The notes beneath the pieces are model-generated. The model was not told the DNA's origin. It saw only the letters and a list, made by a program, of their open reading frames with translations, and made no database searches. The translations under genes were made by a program, and so were the position numbers. Shown here one piece after another: positions 53,374 to 61,908 of a stretch of 64,000 nt of DNA. This DNA comes from Lyngbya sp. PCC 8106 (GTDB lineage: Bacteria > Cyanobacteriota > Cyanobacteriia > Cyanobacteriales > Microcoleaceae). The stretch spans positions 1 to 64,000 of the forward strand of contig NZ_AAVU01000025.1 in NCBI RefSeq assembly GCF_000169095.1, given 5' to 3'. The number at the start of each line of letters is the position of its first letter. Position 1 is the stretch's first letter.

Positions 53374-54861
53374 TTATTTTTCTGTCAGGAAATTAGAGTT
53401 AGAAAGATGATAATTGGATAACTCTACGGAGGCTTCTGCGATTAACTGTTGACGAACCGATAAAGGAGCAATCACTTCACCATTAGGACGCCACTGACGC
53501 AACCGCATTAAAACATTAATATCTCCGAGACGAATCCAAGCTTGATAATATCGATCCGTTGGGGAAGACTTTTCAATTAAATCAATCAATTCTTGGCGAG
53601 TTTTCAAGTCAGAAATTCGAGCATTAATTAGAGGAATCAGTCGAGAATAAGCAATTGGTTTAAACGTAGAATGTCGCACGGTTTCATCCACATACCATCG
53701 AGCAAAATCTGGCGGAAATCGCAGAATCAATAACTCGCGAGGATGATAAAAATTAAAACCCCAAGCTTCCTCCAAACTAGCTCTTACATCTTCCGGGGTG
53801 GGAAGTTCTCCACTGCGACGCAATTTTTGTAAAGGTTTTGGCATCTGCGGATCGCCCCAAGCCAACACTTTTAAACGTTCCGAAGAAATGCGATCAAGAC
53901 GATAATTATGCCATCCAAACTCTCCCTTCGGATCTAAACCATAAGCACTTAAATACTTAGCTCGTCTCAAGTAGTGCAAACACACTGGATAAACCGTTAC
54001 TGTAATTTGTGAACGTTCTCTTTTAAACTGTTGATTACTTATCCAATAATCAAATTGTACAACACCCCCTTCCGATTGTTGCCAAAGTTGTTCAAGTTGG
54101 TCTTGGTAAGTATCAACCCGATCCTGCTCTTCACCGGAAAGAATGTAATCCAAATGTAAAAAAACTCGTTGAGTTGGTTCCTCATCAGAATATTGAGAAT
54201 TTGTTGTTAAGTTTTTCCAGAGTGAAGAAGCTACAATTTCTAAATTCGGCTGTACAAAAGAAACTGCCTCTAAAATTTGCAAGAGTTGCCAAATTTGCGT
54301 AGAATTTAACTCGGCTAAACTTGAAAAAGAATCCATTATGGGAGGGATCGGCAAAAGATGAGAAGCACAACAAATATAATACCCTTTTTTATAACTCTTT
54401 AGCCAACCCATTTTAACTAACTGGTGCAAATCATTTCTCAGGGAACGGTGAACAGTTGCAAAAGGTTTTTGAATGATAAAATTATCCAATTCTTCCGAGG
54501 TTAATCCTGTTAATTGGATGACTTGTTGACACCATTCTAGTTGAGATAAAGGCATTTGGGAAGTTAAAACCAACTCTTGTAAGGTGCGATGACAAATACA
54601 ACTTTTATCCTGACAACTTGCTTCTAATTGTTCAACATTAAGCCGTTCACTTTTGCTATGACTAGAGGAAAACAGGCGATCGCGTAGAGGAGGATAGTTA
54701 AATTCTGTTGGTAACTCGTTCGACCAGTCAAATGTACCATATAACCGATCTAAAATTACCCAAAACCGCACCGAACGTAACAAACGATTGGCCAGTTGTC
54801 CAGTTGCCAACCACTGCAAAATCATCGGTGTGGGGGGATAAGTAAACGTTTGATGCCCCAT
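53374..54861 (-). CDS. CRISPR-associated WYL-domain regulator (TIGR03985-like)
   Basis: A 495-residue protein counted from ATG 54861, where GHQTFTYPPTPMILQWLATG begins the conserved part; the frame opens at 54966. It has a helical, HTH-like N-terminal half (LEWCQQVIQLTGLTSEELDNFI; LRNDLHQLVKMGWL) and a C-terminal WYL-type half with KYLSAYGLDPKGEFGWHNYRLDRI and a final domain (RELLILRFPPDFARWYVDETVRHS). TIGR03985 proteins of this shape are known beside cyanobacterial type III CRISPR loci. It is divergent from csx3, so it probably controls the locus from the shared 90-base promoter region. Confidence 0.75.
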   Translation of the reverse strand: MGHQTFTYPPTPMILQWLATGQLANRLLRSVRFWVILDRLYGTFDWSNELPTEFNYPPLRDRLFSSSHSKSERLNVEQLEASCQDKSCICHRTLQELVLTSQMPLSQLEWCQQVIQLTGLTSEELDNFIIQKPFATVHRSLRNDLHQLVKMGWLKSYKKGYYICCASHLLPIPPIMDSFSSLAELNSTQIWQLLQILEAVSFVQPNLEIVASSLWKNLTTNSQYSDEEPTQRVFLHLDYILSGEEQDRVDTYQDQLEQLWQQSEGGVVQFDYWISNQQFKRERSQITVTVYPVCLHYLRRAKYLSAYGLDPKGEFGWHNYRLDRISSERLKVLAWGDPQMPKPLQKLRRSGELPTPEDVRASLEEAWGFNFYHPRELLILRFPPDFARWYVDETVRHSTFKPIAYSRLIPLINARISDLKTRQELIDLIEKSSPTDRYYQAWIRLGDINVLMRLRQWRPNGEVIAPLSVRQQLIAEASVELSNYHLSNSNFLTEK

Positions 54862-54951
54862 ATTGGAATACCCTATTTCCACACAGGAGTATAATAACAC
54901 AAGAGATAAACCGCATCGACTGATAGGGTGCGGAATCAACAAATAAATCCC
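54862..54951. promoter_or_regulatory. Divergent promoter region of the CRISPR locus
   Basis: Ninety bases between the WYL regulator and csx3. TATAAT occurs at 54890-54895 on the plus strand and is a likely -10 box for csx3; no good -35 box at 17 bases was seen, which would fit a regulator-dependent promoter. The regulator presumably binds here. Confidence 0.4.
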
Positions 54952-55851
54952 ATGAATAAAATTCACCTAATATTAACGGCAATTCAAACCCTTCAAGGAT
55001 TGAACTGTCAACTTTTAACCGTTGAATTAAAAACAGGTGATCGCATTATTTCCCCCGAAGATTTAATCGAATTAGAATTACCCCCCGGAATCGATACAAC
55101 CCAAGGTGTTGTCATTAGTGGACGCGGCCCGATGTGGCTTTATGGATACTTAATTCACGAACTCCATCCCACCGCTTGGGTTGCCTGTCACGACCCCCGT
55201 TTAGGTGCCGTTGTTGTCGCTACTCATTCCCGACAAACTCACATTGGTCAGATAATTTTATGGGAAGAATCAACTCAAAAACTCTCTCCGGCGTTAATGG
55301 TTGTGGGGCCACCTGATAGTGGAAAAAGTGTATTTTCTCATGCTTTATTTCAAGCCTTATTACCTCAATATCCCGACATTTATCTGCAACGGGCAAATTG
55401 GGATGGAGAAGGAAATTATGTGTTAGAGTTAGACGAAGATATCGATCCGGAAATTTTCAAAGCAGCCAATAAAGGGGGTTTAACCCCAGAGTTTTTCACC
55501 TACCACGCCCAAGCCATTCTCCAACTGCGACGCCAGAAAAAACTGGTAATTGTTGATGTTGGCGGAATGGTACAACCGGAGAAAATGCCCGTGTTAGAAG
55601 CTTGCACCCACTATTTAATAATTAGTTCTAAACCGGAAGCGGTTCCCGCTTGGCATGAATTTTGTTCAGAACGGGGTAATTTAAAACCTATTGCTGAAAT
55701 TTCTAGTGTTCTCGATCCAACCGAAATATTACATAAACAAGAACCCTTTCTTCAGATCACTTGTGGGCCTTGGATTCGCGGAAATGCTTGTCCGGTTCCC
55801 GAAGTTTTACTCAAGCGAATTCAAGCTTTAATTCATTCTTCTGCTTCTTGA
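54952..55851 (+). CDS. csx3: Csx3 ring nuclease fused to an AAA-type ATPase
   Basis: A 299-residue fusion. The N-terminal Csx3 domain (about residues 20-95) has LELPPGIDTTQGVVISGRGPMWLYGYLIHE and HPTAWVACHDPRLGAVVVATHS, the Csx3 marks. Csx3 degrades or sequesters cyclic tetra-adenylate. The C-terminal P-loop domain has Walker A GPPDSGKS at 119-126 and a Walker B-like LVIVDVGG. The ATPase role is unknown. ATG 54952 is preferred to GTG 54928. It lies 37 bases before cas10 and is likely in the same operon. Confidence 0.85.
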   Translation: MNKIHLILTAIQTLQGLNCQLLTVELKTGDRIISPEDLIELELPPGIDTTQGVVISGRGPMWLYGYLIHELHPTAWVACHDPRLGAVVVATHSRQTHIGQIILWEESTQKLSPALMVVGPPDSGKSVFSHALFQALLPQYPDIYLQRANWDGEGNYVLELDEDIDPEIFKAANKGGLTPEFFTYHAQAILQLRRQKKLVIVDVGGMVQPEKMPVLEACTHYLIISSKPEAVPAWHEFCSERGNLKPIAEISSVLDPTEILHKQEPFLQITCGPWIRGNACPVPEVLLKRIQALIHSSAS

Positions 55852-55888
55852 AATCGTCTAAAATAAATGTTTAATCAAGGGTGAAAAC

Positions 55889-58174
55889 ATGACTCATTCT
55901 TTACCAGACTTATCCGTTGGCATCGCTTGGTGTTTAGCTTGGGGAGAAAATTTACAGCCTCAATTCGGTTTAGAAAATTTACAGCAAATCCGAAAAGCGA
56001 TAGTAGAAAATAAAGAAATTCCAGAGGAACTACAATCAATCGTTGAACAGGTGAGGCAACTAGAAACTCTAGAATTTCCCGAAACCATAGAACAGTTAAA
56101 ACAATTAACCGAAGACTATTCAAGCCTTTGGAACTCAAAAATCGGTTTAATTTACGGAGGCGCAACCAAAATAAAACAATATGTGTTTGAAGCATCAAAA
56201 TTACCAGATGTTCGAGGTGCATCGGCACTGTTAGATCGGATTAATTTAGTTGATTTACCCGCATTTTTCGGGAAACATCACAAAGACCAAAAATCCGTAA
56301 GTATTTCGCAGTGGATGAGTGAAAATTTCCCAAATTTAGAAGCTGCTTTAATTCCAGAGTTAATCATCTATTCAACAGGCGGAAATATCTTAGCATTTTG
56401 TCCGGCTGCATTTGTCGATCAACTCTGTGATGCCATTGAAAAACGTTATACCTGGGAAACTTTAACGGCTAATTCCTGTGCGGTTGGAGATAAATTTAAG
56501 TTCCTTGAACTGCGTTTGGGTGTCCTTCCCGATACCATCAATGAAAACTTATTTTGGTTAGAAAAATATCGTCAAAATCGAAATAATCATCTGCTGGAAG
56601 CGTATTACAGACAGCCAGATGTTGACGAAGACGAAGAATTTAAAAACCGCAAAAGCTTTAATGAACTGGTCACAAAACTAGCAATTAAATTCAATCAGCG
56701 ACGCAGTGGAAATCACACTGAAAACCGTCCAAGTCGCCGTTATCCGCCAATGTTTGAAACTCATCCTTATTTAGTTCGGGATGAAAGCGATCGCCGTTCA
56801 GCTATTGCTAAAATTGATGAAATTCCAAGTCAACCGCTTGTATCAGAAGCATTAGTTCGGAAAAAAATTGTGGGTCAAATTGCTAAAGACGAAGATTTAC
56901 AAAATAAATTACCGACTTGGTTTAAGAAGCTTCAATTAGGTTGGCAACCCACAGGTATTAGAATTAAAAGTTGGGTGGCGGAATTTGAAGACTATCTAGA
57001 AAAAGAAGAAAACCGCGAACAGAAGGATAAATATTATTCGGAATGTTCTGAACCTAAATGTTACAAACCTAAAAAAGCTGGAACTGTGCGAGAATTAGGG
57101 AATGTGTATAACGGTTTTATTGCTTATATCTACGCCGATGGTAATAACATGGGAGGTTATATTCAGAAAATTAAAACTCCTCAAGAATACAAACAATTTA
57201 GCGAAGATATTTTTAAGGCAACAGAAGAAGCCGTTTATTATGCTTTATCTAAACATCTCAGACCCCATCAGTTAAACAACTTAACCGATCCAGATATTGA
57301 AAACAAAAATGGAGACTGGATTCATCCCTTTGAAATTATTACGATTGGTGGAGATGATGTTCTTTTAATTGTTCCGGCTAATAAAGCGTTAGAAGTTGCC
57401 AAAACATTAGGTGAAGAATTTGAAAAACTGCTGAAAGTAAGCGGTTATAATTCCGATAAAATCTACATTTCTAAAAAAGTGCATCGTTGTCATGGTGATC
57501 ATCTTCCAACCGGAAATAATCAATGTGAACTCAGTATGTCAACCGGAGTTTTGATTACGGCTGAAGAAACACCGATTTACTATGCTGAGAAATTAACCAA
57601 TCAACTTCTGAAATCTGCTAAAGAACGTGCAAAACTGTTGCGAAAACAAAAATATTATGGGGGAACAATAGACTTTTTAACCATGAAGTCTGTGACAATG
57701 ATTGCATCCAGTATCAAAGAATTTCGAGAACAAGGGTTAACAAAAGAAGTTGGGACACAAAAACTAAGACTCTATGCAGCACCTTACACTTTACATGAAA
57801 TTGGAGGACTTTTGAAAACAGTTCAAGCTTTTAAAAACGTAGATTTTCCGCGCTCGCAACTTTACCAAATTCGCAGTTTACTCGAACGAGGAAAACGCAC
57901 CGCAATTCTAAATTATCGTTATTTTAGGGTACGTTTAACTCAAGGAAAAGGTACAATCAAACAATACTTTGAAGAGGCTTGGTGTTCAGCAAAAACAAAT
58001 GATGGAATTATAGCACCCTGGATGTATGAAGAAGGAAAACGCGATCCAGACAAAAACGAAGAATCGTATTATGAAACAATTTGGCGAGATTTAGTAGACC
58101 TATTTGCTTTCACCGAAAAAACAAATACTGACTCATCAAAACCATCCGAACAACCAACGGAGGCGAATAAATGA
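55889..58174 (+). CDS. cas10: Cas10 (type III effector large subunit, cyclic oligoadenylate synthase)
   Basis: A 761-residue Cas10. The palm/cyclase motif GGDD is intact at 487-490 (TIGGDDVLLIVP), with a first GGDEF-like strand YADGNNMG at 415-422. Cys clusters (CSEPKCYKPKKAG; HRCHGDHLPTGNNQC) suggest zinc. The N-terminal segment KQYVFEASKLPDVRGASALLDRIN resembles the family's N-terminal palm domain. I see no HD nuclease dyad at the N-terminus, as is usual for subtype III-D. On binding target RNA it should turn ATP into cyclic oligoadenylate. Ribosome site agggtga precedes ATG 55889. Overlaps the next gene by four bases. Confidence 0.92.
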   Translation: MTHSLPDLSVGIAWCLAWGENLQPQFGLENLQQIRKAIVENKEIPEELQSIVEQVRQLETLEFPETIEQLKQLTEDYSSLWNSKIGLIYGGATKIKQYVFEASKLPDVRGASALLDRINLVDLPAFFGKHHKDQKSVSISQWMSENFPNLEAALIPELIIYSTGGNILAFCPAAFVDQLCDAIEKRYTWETLTANSCAVGDKFKFLELRLGVLPDTINENLFWLEKYRQNRNNHLLEAYYRQPDVDEDEEFKNRKSFNELVTKLAIKFNQRRSGNHTENRPSRRYPPMFETHPYLVRDESDRRSAIAKIDEIPSQPLVSEALVRKKIVGQIAKDEDLQNKLPTWFKKLQLGWQPTGIRIKSWVAEFEDYLEKEENREQKDKYYSECSEPKCYKPKKAGTVRELGNVYNGFIAYIYADGNNMGGYIQKIKTPQEYKQFSEDIFKATEEAVYYALSKHLRPHQLNNLTDPDIENKNGDWIHPFEIITIGGDDVLLIVPANKALEVAKTLGEEFEKLLKVSGYNSDKIYISKKVHRCHGDHLPTGNNQCELSMSTGVLITAEETPIYYAEKLTNQLLKSAKERAKLLRKQKYYGGTIDFLTMKSVTMIASSIKEFREQGLTKEVGTQKLRLYAAPYTLHEIGGLLKTVQAFKNVDFPRSQLYQIRSLLERGKRTAILNYRYFRVRLTQGKGTIKQYFEEAWCSAKTNDGIIAPWMYEEGKRDPDKNEESYYETIWRDLVDLFAFTEKTNTDSSKPSEQPTEANK

Positions 58175-58962
58175 TCTCTCTAGAAAACTTCAATTTATCC
58201 ATAGAATTTCACACCATTACCGCAACACTTGACACTGCTTTGTGTGTGGGTGCGGGAGGTTCATCGGGTTCTTTGGCGGATAAACCCATTCTTCGCAATA
58301 CAGACAGAAATTTACTCATTCCAGCATCTCAAATCAAAGGTCGTTTGCGACATGAATGTGAGAAAATAGCCAGGGGTTTAGGTTGGGCTATTTGTCAATC
58401 TCCTACACCGAATACCATGTGTCCTCAACGAGAGGGTTTATCGGAAAATGAGGAACAAAAATTTCATCGTGATGATGAATATAAAATTGACGATCAATGT
58501 GATGATGAATATAAAATTGACGATCAATGTGATGATGAATATAAAATTGATGATCAATATCACTGTTTAATCTGTCAAATCTTTGGAAATCCTAGCTTAC
58601 CCTCTCGCGTGTTATTTGATGATTTGATTTGTACAGAAAATCCAGATTATCTCCCTGAAGTTTTACGTCCGGGTGTCACAATTAATCGCCGTCGTCGCAC
58701 CGCAGAGGAACAAAAACTTTACTTCTTAGAAACCTCTCCCGTTAACGCAAAATTACAATTCACAGGTCAGATTCATTTCTTACCCAATTGTCCTGATTAT
58801 GCCAAAGTATTAATCATTGCGGGATTGCATCATATTCATGCGTTGGGTGGGAGTAAATCCGCAGGTTTAGGATGGTTAACTTGGAATTTAGAAAGCACAT
58901 TATCTGAAATTAATACAGAGAGTTCAGCTTGGGAATTTCTCGCTAAAGGAGTCCAAAAATGA
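58171..58962 (+). CDS. Cas7-like RAMP protein with Cys-rich insert
   Basis: A 263-residue RAMP-fold protein. The start LCVGAGGSSGSLADKPILRN includes the Asp region that, in Csm3/Cmr4, cuts target RNA. RAMP motif IPASQIKGRLRHECEKIA, Cys motifs (CQSPTPNTMCPQ and CLICQIFG), likely zinc-binding, and the glycine-rich end LGGSKSAGLG follow. Between the Cys motifs is a tandem 10-residue repeat (three copies). It is probably one of the Cas7 backbone subunits. Four-base overlaps on both sides show tight coupling. Confidence 0.85.
   Translation: MISLENFNLSIEFHTITATLDTALCVGAGGSSGSLADKPILRNTDRNLLIPASQIKGRLRHECEKIARGLGWAICQSPTPNTMCPQREGLSENEEQKFHRDDEYKIDDQCDDEYKIDDQCDDEYKIDDQYHCLICQIFGNPSLPSRVLFDDLICTENPDYLPEVLRPGVTINRRRRTAEEQKLYFLETSPVNAKLQFTGQIHFLPNCPDYAKVLIIAGLHHIHALGGSKSAGLGWLTWNLESTLSEINTESSAWEFLAKGVQK
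58471..58560 (+). repeat. Three tandem 30-base repeats in the Cas7-like gene
   Basis: Unit gatgatgaatataaaattga plus cgatcaatgt, encoding DDEYKIDDQC; the third copy ends in Tyr. Copies 1 and 2 are identical. They lie between the Cys motifs of the RAMP protein and keep the frame. Confidence 0.95.
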
Positions 58963-60200
58963 ATCTAATTCAACTCGAAATAGAAGCATTATCTCCCCTC
59001 GCAATTGGTCGTCATAAACCAGGCGGTTCTATTAGTGAAGCCCAAGACTATATTCCCGGTTCTGTTATCCGAGGTGCGTTTGCTTCTGTTTTATTACAAC
59101 CCAATCAACAACCCGAATCGAATGATGATTTTCACGCCCTATTTTTGAATGAAAACTCAGCAATTTTTCAAAATGCTTATCCAGCTATCTTGAAAGAAGG
59201 TAAGAAAGTACCTGCGGATAAAGAAATTGCTGTTCTTCCTGCAACAGTTCTCAGTTCCAAAGCCAAACCTGGTTTTAAAGACAAAGGAAATGGGGTGTTT
59301 GATACGTTAATTGATCGGTTTTGTGCAGAAGATTATGGTCAACTGTACGATCCAAATTGTCCGCCAAATTTTGATCGAGTTGATAATTTTAGCGGATTTT
59401 ATTGTAAAATATATGATAAGTATCATCCACTCTCAGCGAACAAACGTCTGTTAACGAGAGTTGGAATTAACCGAAAACGGGCTACTGCTGAGGAATCGAT
59501 TCTCTACAGTATTGAGGTATTGAATGAATCTCAACCCAAAAAGGAAAAGCCGTCTATCTATCGAGGTGCTATTCTTGTACCCGATAAAGAATTAGCTGGA
59601 AAGTTACTTGGTTTTATTAATAATCACAATGAATCATTTCGTTTGGGAGGTTCAACTTCGCGGGGGTTAGGGAAAGTAAAAATTAAGGCTGAGTGCAGAA
59701 AAAAATCCGATTCAGTTAAGGATAGAATTAAACAATTTAATGCTAAACTAAAAGAAAGATGGCAACTCTGGGGAAGTTTATTTATTCCGGCATCAGAAAA
59801 GTATTCACAAGAGCGAACCTACTTCACACTCGACCTTCAATCTGACGCCATCTTAACTGAAAATTGGCGGCGAACAACCGTTATTTCAGAAGCAATGCTA
59901 AAAGAATTTGCAGGGATTAAAGATTCGGAAGATTCATCTCTAAAGCTAGAAGTCGCCTATAGCAGTTATGACTATTATTCGGGTTGGAATGCGGCTTGGG
60001 GGTTGATGAAAGACGTTGAATTAGTCACGAATAAAGGAGGAGTTTATCTGTTTAGTATTAGTAAAACTCAAACTCAAACTTGGTATTCAGCTTTAGAAAT
60101 TTTAGAAAATAAGGGAGTTGGAGAACGAACAAACGAAGGATTTGGACAGGTGCAAATTTGTAATGAGTTTCATTTAGTATTCCGGGAGAAAGCTGTATGA
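58959..60200 (+). CDS. csx10: Csx10-family RAMP protein (Cas5-like, subtype III-D)
   Basis: A 413-residue protein whose start LIQLEIEALSPLAIGRHKPGGSISEAQDYIPGSVIRGAF is the clear mark of Csx10 (TIGR02674). It also has a second RAMP-like part with RLGGSTSRGLGKVKI near 230-245 and a late motif GVGERTNEGFGQVQI. Csx10 is the subunit that distinguishes subtype III-D and takes the Csm5/Cas5 position near the crRNA end. Overlaps neighbours by four bases on both sides. Confidence 0.9.
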   Translation: MNLIQLEIEALSPLAIGRHKPGGSISEAQDYIPGSVIRGAFASVLLQPNQQPESNDDFHALFLNENSAIFQNAYPAILKEGKKVPADKEIAVLPATVLSSKAKPGFKDKGNGVFDTLIDRFCAEDYGQLYDPNCPPNFDRVDNFSGFYCKIYDKYHPLSANKRLLTRVGINRKRATAEESILYSIEVLNESQPKKEKPSIYRGAILVPDKELAGKLLGFINNHNESFRLGGSTSRGLGKVKIKAECRKKSDSVKDRIKQFNAKLKERWQLWGSLFIPASEKYSQERTYFTLDLQSDAILTENWRRTTVISEAMLKEFAGIKDSEDSSLKLEVAYSSYDYYSGWNAAWGLMKDVELVTNKGGVYLFSISKTQTQTWYSALEILENKGVGERTNEGFGQVQICNEFHLVFREKAV

Positions 60201-60637
60201 ACGAAGATATTGAACAACAAAAAGAATTGAGAATTCAGGCTCAAAAAGAACTGAAAATTCAGGAATGTATTCGTAAAAAGGAAGATGAAATTGTGATTGC
60301 TATACAAACAGCTTTAAATAAGACAGCTTCATACGGCAAATTGGAAGAATCACAGTTTCGCAATTTAGTGAGAGTTGCAGAGAGTACGGAGAGTACAGAA
60401 GCGATTAAAAACTTTTTACGCTATCAAGTAGGGCGTGATAACAAATGGGGTCGAGGTAAAGAGTCTTTAGCTGAAACAATAATTAAAGACATTGATGGTA
60501 AGTTGAAAGAGATTACTCGTAAGATTTCAAAAGAAGCAAAGACGGAAGAATACAACTCTATTTTGATTCAGCTAACTCGTCGTTACTTAGGATATGGTGC
60601 GCGTTACCTGAAGTACAAACTAGAGGGTGAATCTTAA
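60197..60637 (+). CDS. cas11: Small Cas11/Csm2-like subunit
   Basis: A 146-residue, fully helical, charged protein. The N-terminus is a coiled coil (DIEQQKELRIQAQKELKIQE). Then come FRNLVRVAESTESTEAIKNFLRYQVGRD and a C-terminal RRYLGYGARYLKYKL. Size, helix content and place in the operon fit the small subunit (Cas11: Csm2/Cmr5-like) that lines the inner belly of the effector complex. Sequence alone is too short and variable for certainty. Overlaps csx10 by four bases; a 46-base gap to the CARF gene follows. Confidence 0.7.
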   Translation: MNEDIEQQKELRIQAQKELKIQECIRKKEDEIVIAIQTALNKTASYGKLEESQFRNLVRVAESTESTEAIKNFLRYQVGRDNKWGRGKESLAETIIKDIDGKLKEITRKISKEAKTEEYNSILIQLTRRYLGYGARYLKYKLEGES

Positions 60638-60683
60638 AGCCTTTTTCTCACTTTTATCACATTGTATTTAGGACAACAGAATT

Positions 60684-61853
60684 ATGCCACAATTAATCAT
60701 TTCAACAGTCGGTACAAGTTTATTGACGAATCAAATTGATCCAGATATTCATCCGAGGAACTGGCTAGAACGCTTAAATGAAGCAGCTAACTATACTGTT
60801 GAGGAAATGGAATATTATCCAGACGTTCAAGATATTCTTGAAACCTTAAAACAACGAGTCGAGGATAAACTCTATAATGAAAATACGGAAGATGATAAAA
60901 TTCGAGAAATTAGTGCAGAACTTAATGGTATTTATGGTATCTATGAGTATACAGAGAAAAGTCAACAGGATCAACATTGGTTAATTGCTACTGATACAGC
61001 ACAAGGAGAAATAGCAGCTAATATTGTCCAAAGTTTCTTAGAATCGAAAGGAATGAGGGTTCAAGTTTATGCTCCAGACAACCTATCTACAAGAAGTACA
61101 GAGAAATTTAAAGATGGTATTGATGAACTTTTGAAATGGGCAGATCAGACATTATTAGTACAGAAAAAATCGGGTGATGAAATTCGTTTTAACTTAGTTG
61201 GGGGCTTTAAAGCTTTACAGGGATACCTAAATACAATTGGAATGTTTTATGCGGATGAAATTATCTATATTTTTGAAGGAAATTCAGAACTTGTTAAGAT
61301 TCCCCGCTTACCTATTGAATTCAAAAAATCAGTTATTAAACCAGTGCAATTTGCTTTGATGGCTACAGAGGTTGGTATATGGGTTAAACGATCAGAATTG
61401 GAAGGCGTTGAACCTGCTGATACTCTACTATTCATAGTGGATGATGAAGCGACACTGACAAACTGGGGAAGACTAACTTGGAATAACTGTAAGGATGATT
61501 TTCTGACAACAAAAAACTTACTTGAATTTCCCAAAATTAAGTATGAACAATCTTTTGAAAAAGATTATCAAAAAAATGCTACAGATGCTAATAAAAAATT
61601 AGATTTACATGAAGTCATTGCAGAAGTTTCTGCCTCAATGATTAAATATAATGGAGATACAACTCGCTTTGACCGAAGGTTAAATTTTTCAAGATATGAA
61701 GGAAAGAAAAAATGTGACGGCGGAATTTTGAAAAATCAAATTGATCACTTTTATATTAAAAATACTGGTAGAAGGGTAAGTTGTATCCTTGATCAAGGTC
61801 AACTCTTTCTTCGTCATTATGGAGAACACGATTATGTCAACGATAATCCTTGA
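60684..61853 (+). CDS. CARF-domain effector, possible CARF-RelE ribonuclease
   Basis: A 389-residue protein. CARF domain at about residues 1-220: the first strand and loop LIISTVGTSLLTNQ, a second strand WLIATDTAQGEIAANIV, and RFNLVGGFKALQGYLNTIGMFYADEIIYIFEG, the signature of the APE2256/TIGR02619 CARF group. The C-terminal half has no HEPN RxxxxH. It ends NTGRRVSCILDQGQLFLRHYGEHDYV, which resembles the last strand of RelE/ParE toxins (R..(V/I)...D...L.L.(H/R).G.(H/R)..V). CARF-RelE mRNA nucleases are known (Cami1), so this is the best guess, unproven. It should be switched on by the signal of Cas10. Confidence 0.75.
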   Translation: MPQLIISTVGTSLLTNQIDPDIHPRNWLERLNEAANYTVEEMEYYPDVQDILETLKQRVEDKLYNENTEDDKIREISAELNGIYGIYEYTEKSQQDQHWLIATDTAQGEIAANIVQSFLESKGMRVQVYAPDNLSTRSTEKFKDGIDELLKWADQTLLVQKKSGDEIRFNLVGGFKALQGYLNTIGMFYADEIIYIFEGNSELVKIPRLPIEFKKSVIKPVQFALMATEVGIWVKRSELEGVEPADTLLFIVDDEATLTNWGRLTWNNCKDDFLTTKNLLEFPKIKYEQSFEKDYQKNATDANKKLDLHEVIAEVSASMIKYNGDTTRFDRRLNFSRYEGKKKCDGGILKNQIDHFYIKNTGRRVSCILDQGQLFLRHYGEHDYVNDNP

Positions 61854-61908
61854 GTTTAAAACTATAGGCTACAGTTTTTTAAATTAATCTCAATCAGGAT
61901 GCACTCTT

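Noticed and set aside
55889..56250. HD nuclease domain at the N-terminus of Cas10
   Set aside because: I looked for a His-Asp dyad with the usual spacing and saw none; the region is mostly helical and charged.
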